A stretch of DNA of 64,000 nt from M3007 sp964550795 (GCA_964550795.1 CAZKBH010000007.1:1-64000); one strand, 5' to 3'. Numbered from the stretch's first letter, positions 27,252 to 35,790 are shown. The notes: a model not told the origin generated them from the sequence alone. Translations and numbers: made by a program.

Positions 27252-27288
27252 AAGCGGTGGCCTGTGCGAACAGGTCACCGCTTTTTTT
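27252..27288 (+). terminator. Rho-independent terminator of katG
   Basis: GCGGTGGCCTGT pairs with ACAGGTCACCGC around GCGA, flanked by AA and TTTTTTT, 22 bp after the katG stop. Confidence 0.9.
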
Positions 27289-27294
27289 GTGGAG

Positions 27295-27327
27295 TGTTCA
27301 GAAAGGTGTGCCACACTTTTCTGAACA
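27295..27327. repeat. 33-nt palindrome with GTGTGGCACACC core
   Basis: Two 16-nt arms around one C differ at one position, which is still G-U pairable. On the minus strand it contains AAGTGTGGCACACCT, the core shared with 32976-33008 and 50038-50100. It lies between katG and the kinase gene, which converge here, so it may also terminate the latter. Confidence 0.85.
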
Positions 27328-27332
27328 GTTAA

Positions 27333-27989
27333 TCAAATATGTATGAACTGCATTCCTGGCTTATGCACCTTTTGAATCACACCTGCAATTTGATCAAACA
27401 CCCGCTTGTCCTGCTGAAAATCTGCCTCTCCGAGTTCGAGAATGAGCACGGGCGTTTCGGTTTCCGTTTTAAGATAATCAAAATAGGCCTCCTGGATTTC
27501 CGTCAGATATTCCGCCGAAATATTCCGCTCAATATCCCGGCCGCGTTTTTTGATTTGTTTCATCAAAACCTCTACCGGGCGGTGTAAATAAAGCAACAAG
27601 TCAGGCTTGGGGAACGTGGCATTCAAAACCAAAAAAAGCTGTTGGAATAAGCGAAATTCCTCCTCACTCAGGTTGTTTTTCGCAAATAGTAGCGTTTTTA
27701 CGAAAAAATAATCCGCCACCGTAAACGAGCGAAAAAGGTCTGGCTGGCCAAAATGTTCCTGCAATTGCTTGTGGCGCTCGGTCATAAAAAACAACTCCAC
27801 GGGGAACGCGTAACGCTCCGGCTGCTCATAAAACGGCGGCAAAAAAGGGTTGTCGGTAAACTGCTCCAGCACCAATGCACAGCCGTAACGCGCGGCCAAT
27901 TGATGGCAAAGCGTCGTCTTGCCCGCGCCGATATTGCCCTCAATAGCGATGAAATGATGGTTAGCCTGCGGCTCTTGAACGTTTTCCAC
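27333..27989 (-). CDS. Deoxynucleoside kinase
   Basis: A 218-residue kinase of the dNK/dGK/dCK family that phosphorylates salvaged deoxynucleosides with ATP. The P-loop is GNIGAGKTT at residues 18-26. VLEQFTDNPFLPPFYE includes the catalytic Glu region, and the ERH/R-rich lid corresponds to KKRGRDIERNIS. PDLLLYLHRPVEVLMKQI is the usual DRS-like family strand. It follows folK with 23 bp between them, so they form one operon. Substrate preference cannot be read from the sequence. Confidence 0.88.
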   Translation of the reverse strand: MENVQEPQANHHFIAIEGNIGAGKTTLCHQLAARYGCALVLEQFTDNPFLPPFYEQPERYAFPVELFFMTERHKQLQEHFGQPDLFRSFTVADYFFVKTLLFAKNNLSEEEFRLFQQLFLVLNATFPKPDLLLYLHRPVEVLMKQIKKRGRDIERNISAEYLTEIQEAYFDYLKTETETPVLILELGEADFQQDKRVFDQIAGVIQKVHKPGMQFIHI

Positions 27990-28012
27990 GAATATCTTTT
28001 GGCAACAAGTCT

Positions 28013-28522
28013 CTAATAATCCATCATGACCACGTCAGAGTCGTCGCCACAATTCATGTAGAGATCATCAATTTGTTTGTCGAGCACAGGATGTTCAAAT
28101 TCCGGCGCAATTTCCATCATGGGCACCAGCACGAAAGCGCGTTTGTGCAGTTCAGGATGTGGAATTTCCAGCCCCTTGTCGCGGATCACTCGTTTGCCGT
28201 AAAACAGGATGTCAATGTCTATAACCCGAGGGCCCCATTTTTCCTTTTTTTCGCGGCCAAGTTCCCGTTCGATGCGGCTGATTTTGTCGAGCAAATCCCG
28301 TGGATCAAGGGTTGTGTTGATCATAATCACTTGATTCATAAAGGCATCCTGATTGGGTTCTCCCCATGGCTGCGTTTCGTACACGTGGCTTTTTTTGGCC
28401 GCTTTGCCGATGTTTTTTTCGATCAAAAGGATGGCTTCGTGTAGGTTGGAAGCGCGATTCCCGACGTTGCTGCCAAGGCCGAGGAACACGTTAATATATT
28501 TTTTTGTAGTAAATGTCTGCAT
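28013..28522 (-). CDS. folK: 2-amino-4-hydroxy-6-hydroxymethyldihydropteridine diphosphokinase
   Basis: A 169-residue enzyme of folate synthesis that pyrophosphorylates hydroxymethyl-dihydropterin. It shows FLGLGSNVGNR near residue 13, YETQPWG, RELGREKKEKWGPRVIDIDIL with the catalytic metal-binding Asp pair, and the IPHPELHKRAFVL motif. The length fits the family (about 160). It is first in an operon with the deoxynucleoside kinase. TACCTTTG on the minus strand at 28554-28561 is a candidate -7 element, 32 bp upstream of the ATG. Confidence 0.95.
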   Translation of the reverse strand: MQTFTTKKYINVFLGLGSNVGNRASNLHEAILLIEKNIGKAAKKSHVYETQPWGEPNQDAFMNQVIMINTTLDPRDLLDKISRIERELGREKKEKWGPRVIDIDILFYGKRVIRDKGLEIPHPELHKRAFVLVPMMEIAPEFEHPVLDKQIDDLYMNCGDDSDVVMMDY

Positions 28523-28553
28523 GGTGCGGATGGTATGATCGAATTTTGAAACG

Positions 28554-28561
28554 CAAAGGTA
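28554..28561 (-). promoter_or_regulatory. Candidate -7 element for folK
   Basis: The minus strand reads TACCTTTG, a full TAnnTTTG match, 32 bp before the folK start. No -33 TTG is evident at the usual distance. Confidence 0.45.
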
Positions 28562-28626
28562 GCAAAAGACTTTTGGGCCAGGGATATTCGGGAACAGACT
28601 ACCTTCACACCATCAATTTTTCTAGT

Positions 28627-29163
28627 ATGCAGGATAAAATACTTGCCGCAAATGCCCGCTATTCCGCTAAGGTAAATGCACTGTTGCAGGAGCTGGCCCC
28701 TTTGAGTCACGATTTGCTCAATCGAAAACCGGCAGACGGGGGCTGGTCAGCCATGCAAACCTTGCACCATTTGATTTTGGTGGAGGAAAATTCCCGCGCT
28801 TACATTCGCAAAAAGCTGGGTTTTAACCCCAAAGTCGAAAAATCGGGGTTTTGGACACCGCTCAAAATGCTGCTGCTGCGCGTTACACTCCGAAGTCCTA
28901 TCAAATTCAGCGCCCCTAAATCTGCCAGCGCCGAGCGCATTCCAGACAGCGCAGATTTTGCCGAAACCCAGGCCCAGTGGCAAAAAATTCGCGCAGATTG
29001 GACTACATTTTTCGAAACTATGCCGCCGGAATTGCAGGACAAAGCAGTGTATCGGCATCCAAGGATTGGTTTGATCAATTGGCTTCAAATGCTTGACTTT
29101 TTGAGCGAACACTTTGATCGGCACCGGGGACAAGCCCTGCGGGCTGTTTTTGGCAAATTTTGA
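28627..29163 (+). CDS. DinB family protein
   Basis: A 178-residue four-helix protein of the DinB/YfiT superfamily. The ATG at 28627 is chosen because the family begins just there (MQDKILAANARYSAKVNALL); the frame is open to 28513 but overlaps the folK promoter region. Metal-ligand His residues are visible in TLHHLIL and in EHFDRHRGQ near the C-terminus. Members are thiol-dependent transferases or of unknown role; the reaction here is unknown. Confidence 0.78.
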   Translation: MQDKILAANARYSAKVNALLQELAPLSHDLLNRKPADGGWSAMQTLHHLILVEENSRAYIRKKLGFNPKVEKSGFWTPLKMLLLRVTLRSPIKFSAPKSASAERIPDSADFAETQAQWQKIRADWTTFFETMPPELQDKAVYRHPRIGLINWLQMLDFLSEHFDRHRGQALRAVFGKF

Positions 29164-29220
29164 CAAAAATCAAATACTTTGCAGCCGCAATTTGTATTCA
29201 AAACCATTTAAACTAAAGGT

Positions 29221-31386
29221 ATGCGTTCCTTATTTTTCCCTTTTTTACTCCTGTTTTCCCTCAGCCTTTCGGCTCAAAAAGTTTATACACCCGACTGGGA
29301 ATCCCTGGATTCAAGGCCAACCCCTGATTGGTGGCTGGATGCCAAATTCGGGATTTTTATCCATTGGGGCGTATATTCAGTGCCGGCTTTTACCGCCAAA
29401 GGCAATTACGCCGAATGGTACCAACATTCCCTCGAAACCAATGCGCACAATGGGAAAGTCCGCCAATACCACGAACTCCACTACGGCAGTCGCAGTTATT
29501 ACGAATTGGCCGACGAATTCAAAGCCGAACTCTACAATCCGGACGATTGGGCTAAGCTCATCGAGCGCTCCGGGGCAAGATATGCCGTGCTGACTTCCAA
29601 ACACCACGATGGCTTTTGTCTTTGGCCAAACGAGGAAGCCAACCGAACCTGGGGGATTCCCTGGAATTCAGAAGTGCGTGGCTCCGGGCGGGATTTATTG
29701 GGCGAACTTTTTACCGCATTGAACAAAACCAAGGTCAAACCCGGACTGTATTTTTCATTGTATGAATGGTACAACCCGCTCTGGCAAGAAGATCGCGCCC
29801 GATATGCCGCCCAGCACGCCATGCCTCAATTGTACGAAGTGGTGCAGCGCTACGAACCCTGGGTCGTCTGGTCCGATGGCGATTGGGATGCCTCTTCGGA
29901 GGTGTGGCAGACGCCGAAATTTCTGCGTTGGTTGTATTCGGAAAGCGCCGTGCGGGATCGTGTGGTGACCAACGACCGCTGGGGAAGTGATTCAAGATTC
30001 CGCCACGGTGGTGTATATACGCCTGAGTATCAACCAAATCTGGATTTTGAAGATCATGCCTGGGAAGAAAGTCGGGGTATGGGCGATTCGTATGGATACA
30101 ATCGCCATGAAGATCTTTGGGATTACAATTCGGCGCAATCGCTGGTGTTGCATTTGGTGGATAAGGTGTCGCGTGGGGGAAATTTCCTGCTTAATATTGG
30201 CCCGGATGCCCACGGGAAAATACCGCCCATCATGCAGGATCGTTTGTTTGAAATCGGTAAATGGTTGAATGTGAACGGCGAAGCGATTTACAATACCCGT
30301 CGCTGGCGTACATCGGTGCAATGGAGCGCGGGCCGCCGCGATTGGAAACCCGGTGAGGAGGCTGTTAAAATGGGGGTGGATCCAATGCTTAAAGAAACTA
30401 TTGACCCAGATCCTGGCTTTGCGGTGAAAGAGGTGTTTTTTACCTGGAATCCCAAAAACAAGTCGGTATATGCCATTTTTCCGCGTTATCCAGACAATCG
30501 AAAACTGGTTTTAAAAGGCATGCAACTGCCGGCAACAGGTACCGAAGTGGTGTTTTTAGCCACAAAAGAAAAACTCAAAACGGAAAATATAGGGGGCAAT
30601 GTGGTCATTACCCTGCCGGAATACAATCCGAACAAGATCGAATCTGATCACGCTTTTGCCGTGAAAATCAGTGGATATGGAGATTTTGTCGCCAAACCAA
30701 CGGTGGTAGTGAATTATGATCCAGAAACGGCTAGCCCAACCGTAACGATTAACACGACTACCCCGGGTGCCACGCTCCGATACACCACGGATGGCAAGGA
30801 GCCTGTGGAATCCTCCCTTACGTACACGGTACCATTTTCACCACCCTTGGCCGGTACGATTAAAGCAAGGGCGTTTAAGGCAGGATTACTCGCCAGCAAA
30901 TCGGATTCTGTTGAGGTAAAAACATTCAGAACCCTTCCCGCGATCAATCTGCTGCGTCCTCCAGAAGCTGGATTGCGCGCCGAACTGCGCAGTGTGGAAG
31001 GTGGAAACTACAGTTCTGAAACCGTGCTGCGCGGTTTTCTGGAGAAAGCAGATGATGTGCGCAGCATCTCACTCGATCCGCATTGCCTGAAACAAAAATG
31101 TGGCATGCTTTGGCGCGGGTACATCCAAGTGCCCAACACAGGCGGCTACCAATTTTGGCTGGAATCGGATGATGGCTCGATCTTGGGCATTGATGGCGTA
31201 ACCGTTGTGGACAACGATGGCGACCACGGCATGCTTGAAAAATCTGGCATCGTGTTTTTACAAAAAGGATGGCATAGCATTCGACTGGTGTATTTTAATT
31301 CTGGCGGTGACGCAGGCTTGAAATTGCACTACGCGCCTTTGGGACTAGCGAAACGCCCCATTGAACCTGAAATGTTGGGCCATTGA
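29221..31386 (+). CDS. Secreted alpha-L-fucosidase (GH29) with FN3 and PA14 domains
   Basis: A 721-residue exported glycoside hydrolase that removes terminal alpha-L-fucose. The signal peptide covers residues 1-18 (ends LSLSA). The GH29 barrel occupies about 25-360, opening with DWWLDAKFGIFIHWGVYSVPAF and containing the probable nucleophile D219 in VVWSDGDWD. A beta-sandwich follows to about 480, then a chitobiase-type FN3 domain (VTINTTTPGATLRYTTDG, about 495-570) and a PA14-like module with VVDNDGDHG (about 590-715). These last two modules are related to those of the phosphodiesterase at 981. No fucose-use genes are adjacent. Confidence 0.93.
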   Translation: MRSLFFPFLLLFSLSLSAQKVYTPDWESLDSRPTPDWWLDAKFGIFIHWGVYSVPAFTAKGNYAEWYQHSLETNAHNGKVRQYHELHYGSRSYYELADEFKAELYNPDDWAKLIERSGARYAVLTSKHHDGFCLWPNEEANRTWGIPWNSEVRGSGRDLLGELFTALNKTKVKPGLYFSLYEWYNPLWQEDRARYAAQHAMPQLYEVVQRYEPWVVWSDGDWDASSEVWQTPKFLRWLYSESAVRDRVVTNDRWGSDSRFRHGGVYTPEYQPNLDFEDHAWEESRGMGDSYGYNRHEDLWDYNSAQSLVLHLVDKVSRGGNFLLNIGPDAHGKIPPIMQDRLFEIGKWLNVNGEAIYNTRRWRTSVQWSAGRRDWKPGEEAVKMGVDPMLKETIDPDPGFAVKEVFFTWNPKNKSVYAIFPRYPDNRKLVLKGMQLPATGTEVVFLATKEKLKTENIGGNVVITLPEYNPNKIESDHAFAVKISGYGDFVAKPTVVVNYDPETASPTVTINTTTPGATLRYTTDGKEPVESSLTYTVPFSPPLAGTIKARAFKAGLLASKSDSVEVKTFRTLPAINLLRPPEAGLRAELRSVEGGNYSSETVLRGFLEKADDVRSISLDPHCLKQKCGMLWRGYIQVPNTGGYQFWLESDDGSILGIDGVTVVDNDGDHGMLEKSGIVFLQKGWHSIRLVYFNSGGDAGLKLHYAPLGLAKRPIEPEMLGH

Positions 31387-31466
31387 ACAGTTTGGCAGTA
31401 TCCTTGTAGTAAGAGAGAGGAGTTCAAGCCTTCAAAAACCAAGTTCCACTTTTAAAGTAAACAATC

Positions 31467-32969
31467 GTGCACCAGATTTTTAAAACAGTCTTATTTGTCT
31501 TGGTTTTTTGGGGGACAACGTCCGGCCTGATAGCCCAACCAGAAAAAGTTGCCCAGTTGGAACAACAATTGCGCGGAGCAGAATCTGTGCAGCGGGTCGA
31601 ATTGCTCCTCGAACTTGCAGATGCGCATGTTTATGCGGGCGATTATTCAAAAGCTATTAATTCTGCCGAAGATGCAGGGCGCTTGGCTTCCAAATTAAAA
31701 CTGCCCGAACTTCGAGCAAACGCGCTCAATCGGGAAGGAAAAGCCATGCTGCTCGGTGGTAAACGCAAGGCCGCGTCCCCCTTTGAACAGAGTTTAAAAA
31801 TCCTTCGGGACACTCGAAGTACGAACAAAACGCTGATTCTGGACAATCTGGAAAACCTTCGCACCATTGCCGAACGGGCAGGTAAAAGTCGTGATTTAGC
31901 CGAGCTGGATCAACAGATTGCGGCGGCCAAAAATATCGGCAAAACAGCTGCTGTCCAAAAACAACTGGTTGAAACCCAAGCGCAATCGCGCAATAAAGAG
32001 ACCAAACTCGTGGCGGAAAGTCAAGCTTTGCAAGCCCAATTAGCGGCGCAAAAAGCGGAATTGGATCTGATGACCGAGGAACAAATGAAGACCGCTATGC
32101 TGTTGATTCAACAGCGCGTACTGCTGGATTCGGTTTTTTTTAGTCGTGGCATGGATTCTTTGGCAGTTGCCAACGCAAACCTCGCATTGAAAGAGGCCGA
32201 AAGCAATCGCAAATTCAATTATGCCATCATGGGCGTTTTGCTGTTGTTGGCGGCTGGGGCGACGGTAAGTTTTGTGCGCGCGCGTACAAATGCACGCGTT
32301 TTGAAAGAAAAAAACATAACGATTCGAGAGGAGCAACAACGTTCGGAAAACCTTTTGCTCAATATTCTCCCCTCTTTAGTGGCCGATGAGCTTAAAAAAC
32401 AAGGCAAAACCAAGGCGCGGTATTTTGAGGATGTGAGCGTTTTATTCGCTGATTTTGTTGGGTTTAGCCAGATTGCGGAGCAACTAACGCCGCAACAACT
32501 GGTAAACGAGCTGGACACCTGTTTTCAAAAATTTGATGAAATCATGGCGAAATACAACCTCGAAAAAATCAAAACCATTGGCGATGCCTACATGTGTGCC
32601 GGTGGTCTGCCCGATGGCGGTGGTGCCCAACTCCGCGACATGGTGGCGGCTGCCAAAGATATGCAGGCCTGGCTTTTTGAATGGAATTCCATTCGCCAGA
32701 AACAAGGCCTGCCGCGTTTCGATGCCCGGATCGGGATTCACCGCGGACCGGTTGTCGCAGGGGTGGTTGGTTCCAAAAAATTCGCTTTCGACATTTGGGG
32801 CGATACGGTAAACATCGCCGCGCGCATCGAACAAGCGGGAGAAGGCGGCCGCATCAATATTTCCGGAGACGCCTATTTGGGCGTTAAAGAGTATTTCCCC
32901 TGCCATTATCGAGGTAAAATCTCGGCCAAGAACAAGGGCGAAATTGATATGTACTTCGTGGAGGGATAA
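31467..32969 (+). CDS. Membrane-bound class III adenylate cyclase
   Basis: A 500-residue signalling protein. A signal peptide (residues 1-23) leads to a periplasmic TPR-like helical region (about 25-165) and a coiled coil (about 170-250). One transmembrane helix follows at about 250-270 (YAIMGVLLLLAAGATVSFV), then the cyclase domain at about 310-500. Metal-binding Asp residues lie in LFADFVGFS and TIGDAYM. The substrate-specifying Lys (KIKTIGD) and Asp (FDIWGDTVNIAARIE) favour ATP over GTP, so the product should be cAMP. The start is GTG at 31467; no upstream ATG fits. It is monocistronic or follows the fucosidase by 80 bp. Confidence 0.87.
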   Translation: MHQIFKTVLFVLVFWGTTSGLIAQPEKVAQLEQQLRGAESVQRVELLLELADAHVYAGDYSKAINSAEDAGRLASKLKLPELRANALNREGKAMLLGGKRKAASPFEQSLKILRDTRSTNKTLILDNLENLRTIAERAGKSRDLAELDQQIAAAKNIGKTAAVQKQLVETQAQSRNKETKLVAESQALQAQLAAQKAELDLMTEEQMKTAMLLIQQRVLLDSVFFSRGMDSLAVANANLALKEAESNRKFNYAIMGVLLLLAAGATVSFVRARTNARVLKEKNITIREEQQRSENLLLNILPSLVADELKKQGKTKARYFEDVSVLFADFVGFSQIAEQLTPQQLVNELDTCFQKFDEIMAKYNLEKIKTIGDAYMCAGGLPDGGGAQLRDMVAAAKDMQAWLFEWNSIRQKQGLPRFDARIGIHRGPVVAGVVGSKKFAFDIWGDTVNIAARIEQAGEGGRINISGDAYLGVKEYFPCHYRGKISAKNKGEIDMYFVEG

Positions 32970-32975
32970 TTAATT

Positions 32976-33008
32976 AAGTGTGGCACACCTTCGAGGTGTG
33001 CCACACTT
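32976..33008. repeat. 33-nt palindrome with AAGTGTGGCACACCT arms
   Basis: AAGTGTGGCACACCT (32976-32990), loop TCG, then its exact complement (32994-33008). It fills most of the 60-bp gap between the cyclase and nadE genes and could terminate the cyclase transcript. The core recurs at 27295 and 50038. Confidence 0.9.
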
Positions 33009-33029
33009 TAGACAAACACAATCCAATCA

Positions 33030-34682
33030 ATGCGCATTAGCCTTTCCCAATTAAATCTCCACATCGGCAACTTCGAGGGAAACCTCGCCAAAATGCTGGC
33101 CGCAGTGGAAACTGCCAAAAGCCAGCAATCCGACCTGATTTGTTTCCCGGAACTCGCCGTTTGTGGCTACCCGGCCCGCGATTTTTTTGAATTTGACGAC
33201 TTCATCCGCCGCTGCCAGCAATCTGTGGATGCACTCCGAGCCGTAAGTCAAGGCATCGGTATTGTGGTAGGTTCGCCTACCCGAAATCCCGTTGCAGCAG
33301 GTAAAGATCTGTACAATTCCGCCTACTTTTTATACAATGGCGAAGTGATTGGGATCCAGCACAAGGCCTTGTTGCCGACCTACGATATTTTTGACGAATA
33401 CCGCTATTTTGAACCCGCGACCGAGTTTAAAACGGTTGAATTCAAGGGCAAACGCATCGCCTTGTCCATCTGCGAGGACATCTGGAATGTGGGCAACGAA
33501 AACCCCTTGTACACAATTTGTCCGCTCGACGAAATGATGCACGAGCAGCCGGATTTTATCCTCAACCTCTCGGCGTCGCCATTTAATTACGCACACGCCG
33601 AAACCCGGATTCAAATTGCCAAGGTCAATGTGGAGCGGTACAAAATCCCGATGTTCTACGCCAACCAGGTGGGCGGACAAACCGACGTGATTTTTGATGG
33701 CGGCAGCCTGGTGTTATCCCCCGATGCTACGGTGTTCGACGAGATGCCTTATTTCGAGGAATGCCTGCGAACCTACGATTTGGAAGAAGTGATGCAGGCC
33801 TCCAAAGCGCAATTAGGTACTTCCAGGGAAAATTCCAAAGACAAGGTTCAGCTCATTCACGATGCGCTGGTGGTCGGGATTCGGGATTATTTTCAAAAAT
33901 TAGGCTTTAAAAAGGCGATTCTTGGACTTTCTGGCGGGATTGACTCTGCGGTGACCGCCGTGCTGGCAGCCAGGGCTTTGGGCGCTGAAAACGTTCGAGT
34001 GTTGCTCATGCCCAGCCAATTCAGCAGCGGGCATTCGGTTGACGATGCCAAGACCCTCGCCGAAAACCTCGGCATTCAATACGATATTCTCCCCATCAAA
34101 CCGATGTATGATGCCTTTGAAACGGCCCTGGCTCCGCAGTTTGAAGGGCAGCCTTTCAACGTCACGGAGGAAAATATCCAGGCCCGTGTGCGAGGGGTGC
34201 TTTTGATGGCGATGAGCAATAAATTCGGCCATATCTTGCTGAATACCACCAATAAAAGTGAAATGTCCGTCGGCTATGGAACCCTGTACGGCGATATGTG
34301 TGGCGGCATCTCCGTACTCGGGGATGTGTATAAAACAGAGATTTATGCGCTGGTGCAGTATCTCAATCGGGAGTCGGAAGTAGTGCCCCAAAACACGATT
34401 ACCAAGCCACCTTCCGCCGAACTTCGTCCCGGCCAAAAAGACTCCGACAGTCTCCCGCCCTACGAAGTGCTCGACCCCCTGCTTTACCAATACATAGAAT
34501 GCCGAAAAGGTCCCGGCGAACTGATTGCCATGGGATTCGACGAAGCTTTGGTGAAGCGCGTTTTGTGCATGGTGAACATCAACGAATTCAAGCGAGAACA
34601 AGCCGCGCCGGTGCTCCGGATTAGTACCAAAGCTTTTGGAATGGGCAGAAGGATGCCAATTGTGGGGAAGTATTTGTTGTAG
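33030..34682 (+). CDS. nadE: Glutamine-dependent NAD+ synthetase
   Basis: A 550-residue enzyme making NAD+ from nicotinate adenine dinucleotide, ATP and glutamine. Residues 1-260 are a nitrilase-type glutaminase domain with the Glu (CFPELAVCGYP), Lys (HKALLPTYDIFDE) and Cys (LSICEDIWN) triad. Residues 270-550 are the synthetase domain with the ATP pyrophosphatase loop LGLSGGIDSAVTA and the later TTNKSEMSVGYGTLYGDM. Both domains are complete. It is preceded by the palindrome at 32976-33008. Confidence 0.96.
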   Translation: MRISLSQLNLHIGNFEGNLAKMLAAVETAKSQQSDLICFPELAVCGYPARDFFEFDDFIRRCQQSVDALRAVSQGIGIVVGSPTRNPVAAGKDLYNSAYFLYNGEVIGIQHKALLPTYDIFDEYRYFEPATEFKTVEFKGKRIALSICEDIWNVGNENPLYTICPLDEMMHEQPDFILNLSASPFNYAHAETRIQIAKVNVERYKIPMFYANQVGGQTDVIFDGGSLVLSPDATVFDEMPYFEECLRTYDLEEVMQASKAQLGTSRENSKDKVQLIHDALVVGIRDYFQKLGFKKAILGLSGGIDSAVTAVLAARALGAENVRVLLMPSQFSSGHSVDDAKTLAENLGIQYDILPIKPMYDAFETALAPQFEGQPFNVTEENIQARVRGVLLMAMSNKFGHILLNTTNKSEMSVGYGTLYGDMCGGISVLGDVYKTEIYALVQYLNRESEVVPQNTITKPPSAELRPGQKDSDSLPPYEVLDPLLYQYIECRKGPGELIAMGFDEALVKRVLCMVNINEFKREQAAPVLRISTKAFGMGRRMPIVGKYLL

Positions 34683-34789
34683 GGGGGATGTTAAAACTGA
34701 CAATCCCGCGCGTTAATAGCTCATCAGTGCGTTTAGGGTAAGTCCAACGAAACAATATTCTGCCTGTATTGATACCGTATACTTTGTCC

Positions 34790-34821
34790 TTGTTCCACAA
34801 CTCTAAGTAAACCTACCTTTG
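34790..34821 (+). promoter_or_regulatory. Promoter of the small HTH gene
   Basis: TTG (34790-34792), a 21-nt spacer, and TACCTTTG (34814-34821) match the Bacteroidota -33/-7 promoter. The same spacing and box occur before the peptide gene at 35294. A leader of about 80 nt follows and contains an 18-codon frame (ATG 34842, TAA 34896-34898). Confidence 0.65.
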
Positions 34822-34909
34822 ATTAATGTTGTGAAGTAGTTATGAAGATATGCGTCCTATTTTATGGGCATAAAACAAAAACCATCGAACACTTTTAAAT
34901 AAATTTAAT

Positions 34910-35155
34910 ATGGACACCAAAATTAAAATAATCGACTCAGATCGTTCCAGAAATTTTATTGATACGGAAAGTTACGAGCACTTAATTCTTCCAATAAAAA
35001 CCCATGAAGCAGTTGCTCAAGAATATAATATACATGTACGAACCCTACGACGATGGTGTATTCGAGAAGGTCTCGTAATTCCTCAATGTCCTCTTGCTCC
35101 CAAGTTCCAAAGGTTAATTTATGAAACTTTTGGAACTCCTCCACTTACAATTTAA
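34910..35155 (+). CDS. Small helix-turn-helix protein, unknown function
   Basis: An 81-residue protein not recognised as a named family. Residues about 31-53 (HEAVAQEYNIHVRTLRRWC) form a clear helix-turn-helix of the transposase/MerR-like kind, in which a hydrophobic helix is followed by the recognition helix VRTLRRWCIREGL. The rest (PKFQRLIYETFGTPP) is short. It could be a regulator of the adjoining peptide genes or a remnant of a mobile-element protein. Base composition is AT-rich, unlike the flanking nadE. It has its own promoter at 34790-34821. Confidence 0.6.
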   Translation: MDTKIKIIDSDRSRNFIDTESYEHLILPIKTHEAVAQEYNIHVRTLRRWCIREGLVIPQCPLAPKFQRLIYETFGTPPLTI

Positions 35156-35224
35156 CTATTTCAAATCTGAATTGGTAAGCTACTGTATTATGTAGTTATG
35201 TCCAAAATTGTCAGATTTTGTCTC

Positions 35225-35256
35225 TTGTTTCATAATTTAATGAGATCATACCTTTG
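35225..35256 (+). promoter_or_regulatory. Promoter of the cysteine-rich peptide gene
   Basis: TTG (35225-35227), 21 nt, then TACCTTTG (35249-35256), with the start codon 38 nt downstream. Both boxes and the spacing equal those before the HTH gene. Confidence 0.7.
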
Positions 35257-35293
35257 TCAATTCTTACAAATTAAATTTTAAAACTTTTGAAAC

Positions 35294-35581
35294 ATGAAAA
35301 AAACAATCAATTATTTGCTCTTGACAGCAATTGTCCTTCTTCTAATGAACTTCATACTTTCTACTAAGAATAGTCATTTGGTTTCAAAGTCGGCGATTGA
35401 AGAATATTGTTATTCATTGAAAGGATTGGCACCTTCTAAGCATCCACTCCAGATGACTTGCTGTAGAACGGGTAGTTCGACTACTTCATCTTACGGAGCT
35501 AGATGCACCTCGGGGCAACAAAATTGCGTAGAGAATGATTGTCCGAGTGGGTCTTCCGAATGTGGCACTTCAGGTCAATAA
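35294..35581 (+). CDS. Exported cysteine-rich peptide precursor
   Basis: A 95-residue precursor. Residues 1-23 (MKKTINYLLLTAIVLLLMNF...) are a hydrophobic signal or anchor. A leader of about 25 residues follows, then a C-terminal Ser/Gly-rich domain with six cysteines in MTCCRTGSS...ARCTSGQQNCVENDCPSGSSEC. The layout resembles NVEALA-type peptides of Bacteroidota, which also sit beside 6-bladed beta-propeller lipoproteins, but the NVEALA motif is not present. The C-terminal 50 codons are repeated just downstream in another frame. Its spacing C-x2-G...NC-x3-DCP relates it to the peptide at 35791. The function is unknown; a secreted disulfide-bonded or modified peptide is likely. Confidence 0.72.
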   Translation: MKKTINYLLLTAIVLLLMNFILSTKNSHLVSKSAIEEYCYSLKGLAPSKHPLQMTCCRTGSSTTSSYGARCTSGQQNCVENDCPSGSSECGTSGQ

Positions 35582-35742
35582 AAGGAGTGGCACCTTCTAA
35601 ACAGCCACTCCAGATGACTTGTTGTAGAACGGGTAGTTCGACTACTTCATCTTACGGAGCTAGATGCATCTCGGGGCAGCAAAATTGCGTAGACAATTAT
35701 TGTCCGAGTGGGTCTTCCGAATGTGGCACTTCAAAATAATTC
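35421..35742 (+). repeat. 161-bp tandem duplication of the cysteine-rich cassette
   Basis: Copy 1 is 35421-35581 and copy 2 is 35582-35742, period 161 bp, with 8 substitutions over the first 150 positions. Because 161 is not a multiple of 3, copy 2 is out of frame with the gene. Five changes alter residues (L-V, H-Q, T-I, E-D, D-Y) and three are silent. Confidence 0.92.
35582..35739 (+). pseudogene. Leaderless second copy of the cysteine-rich cassette
   Basis: This copy encodes GVAPSKQPLQMTCCRTGSS...ARCISGQQNCVDNYCPSGSSECGTSK with all six cysteines kept and an intact frame to TAA at 35737-35739. It lacks the export leader and an ATG. Possible starts are GTG at 35587, preceded by AAAAGGA, or TTG at 35539. 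It may be a silent cassette that can recombine into the preceding gene, a decayed duplicate, or a cytoplasmic peptide. The open frame with conserved cysteines argues against old decay. Confidence 0.55.
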
Positions 35743-35790
35743 CAAATCCTAAACCTGTTTTAAATTCTCTTAAACAAAAAATCACATATC

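Noticed and set aside
34842..34898. 18-codon frame in the HTH gene leader
   Set aside because: Too short and without supporting conservation to list as a gene; mentioned only with the promoter.
35539..35739. TTG-initiated 66-codon gene
   Set aside because: The first part is an out-of-frame reading of the preceding peptide gene; only the duplicated cassette portion is meaningful.
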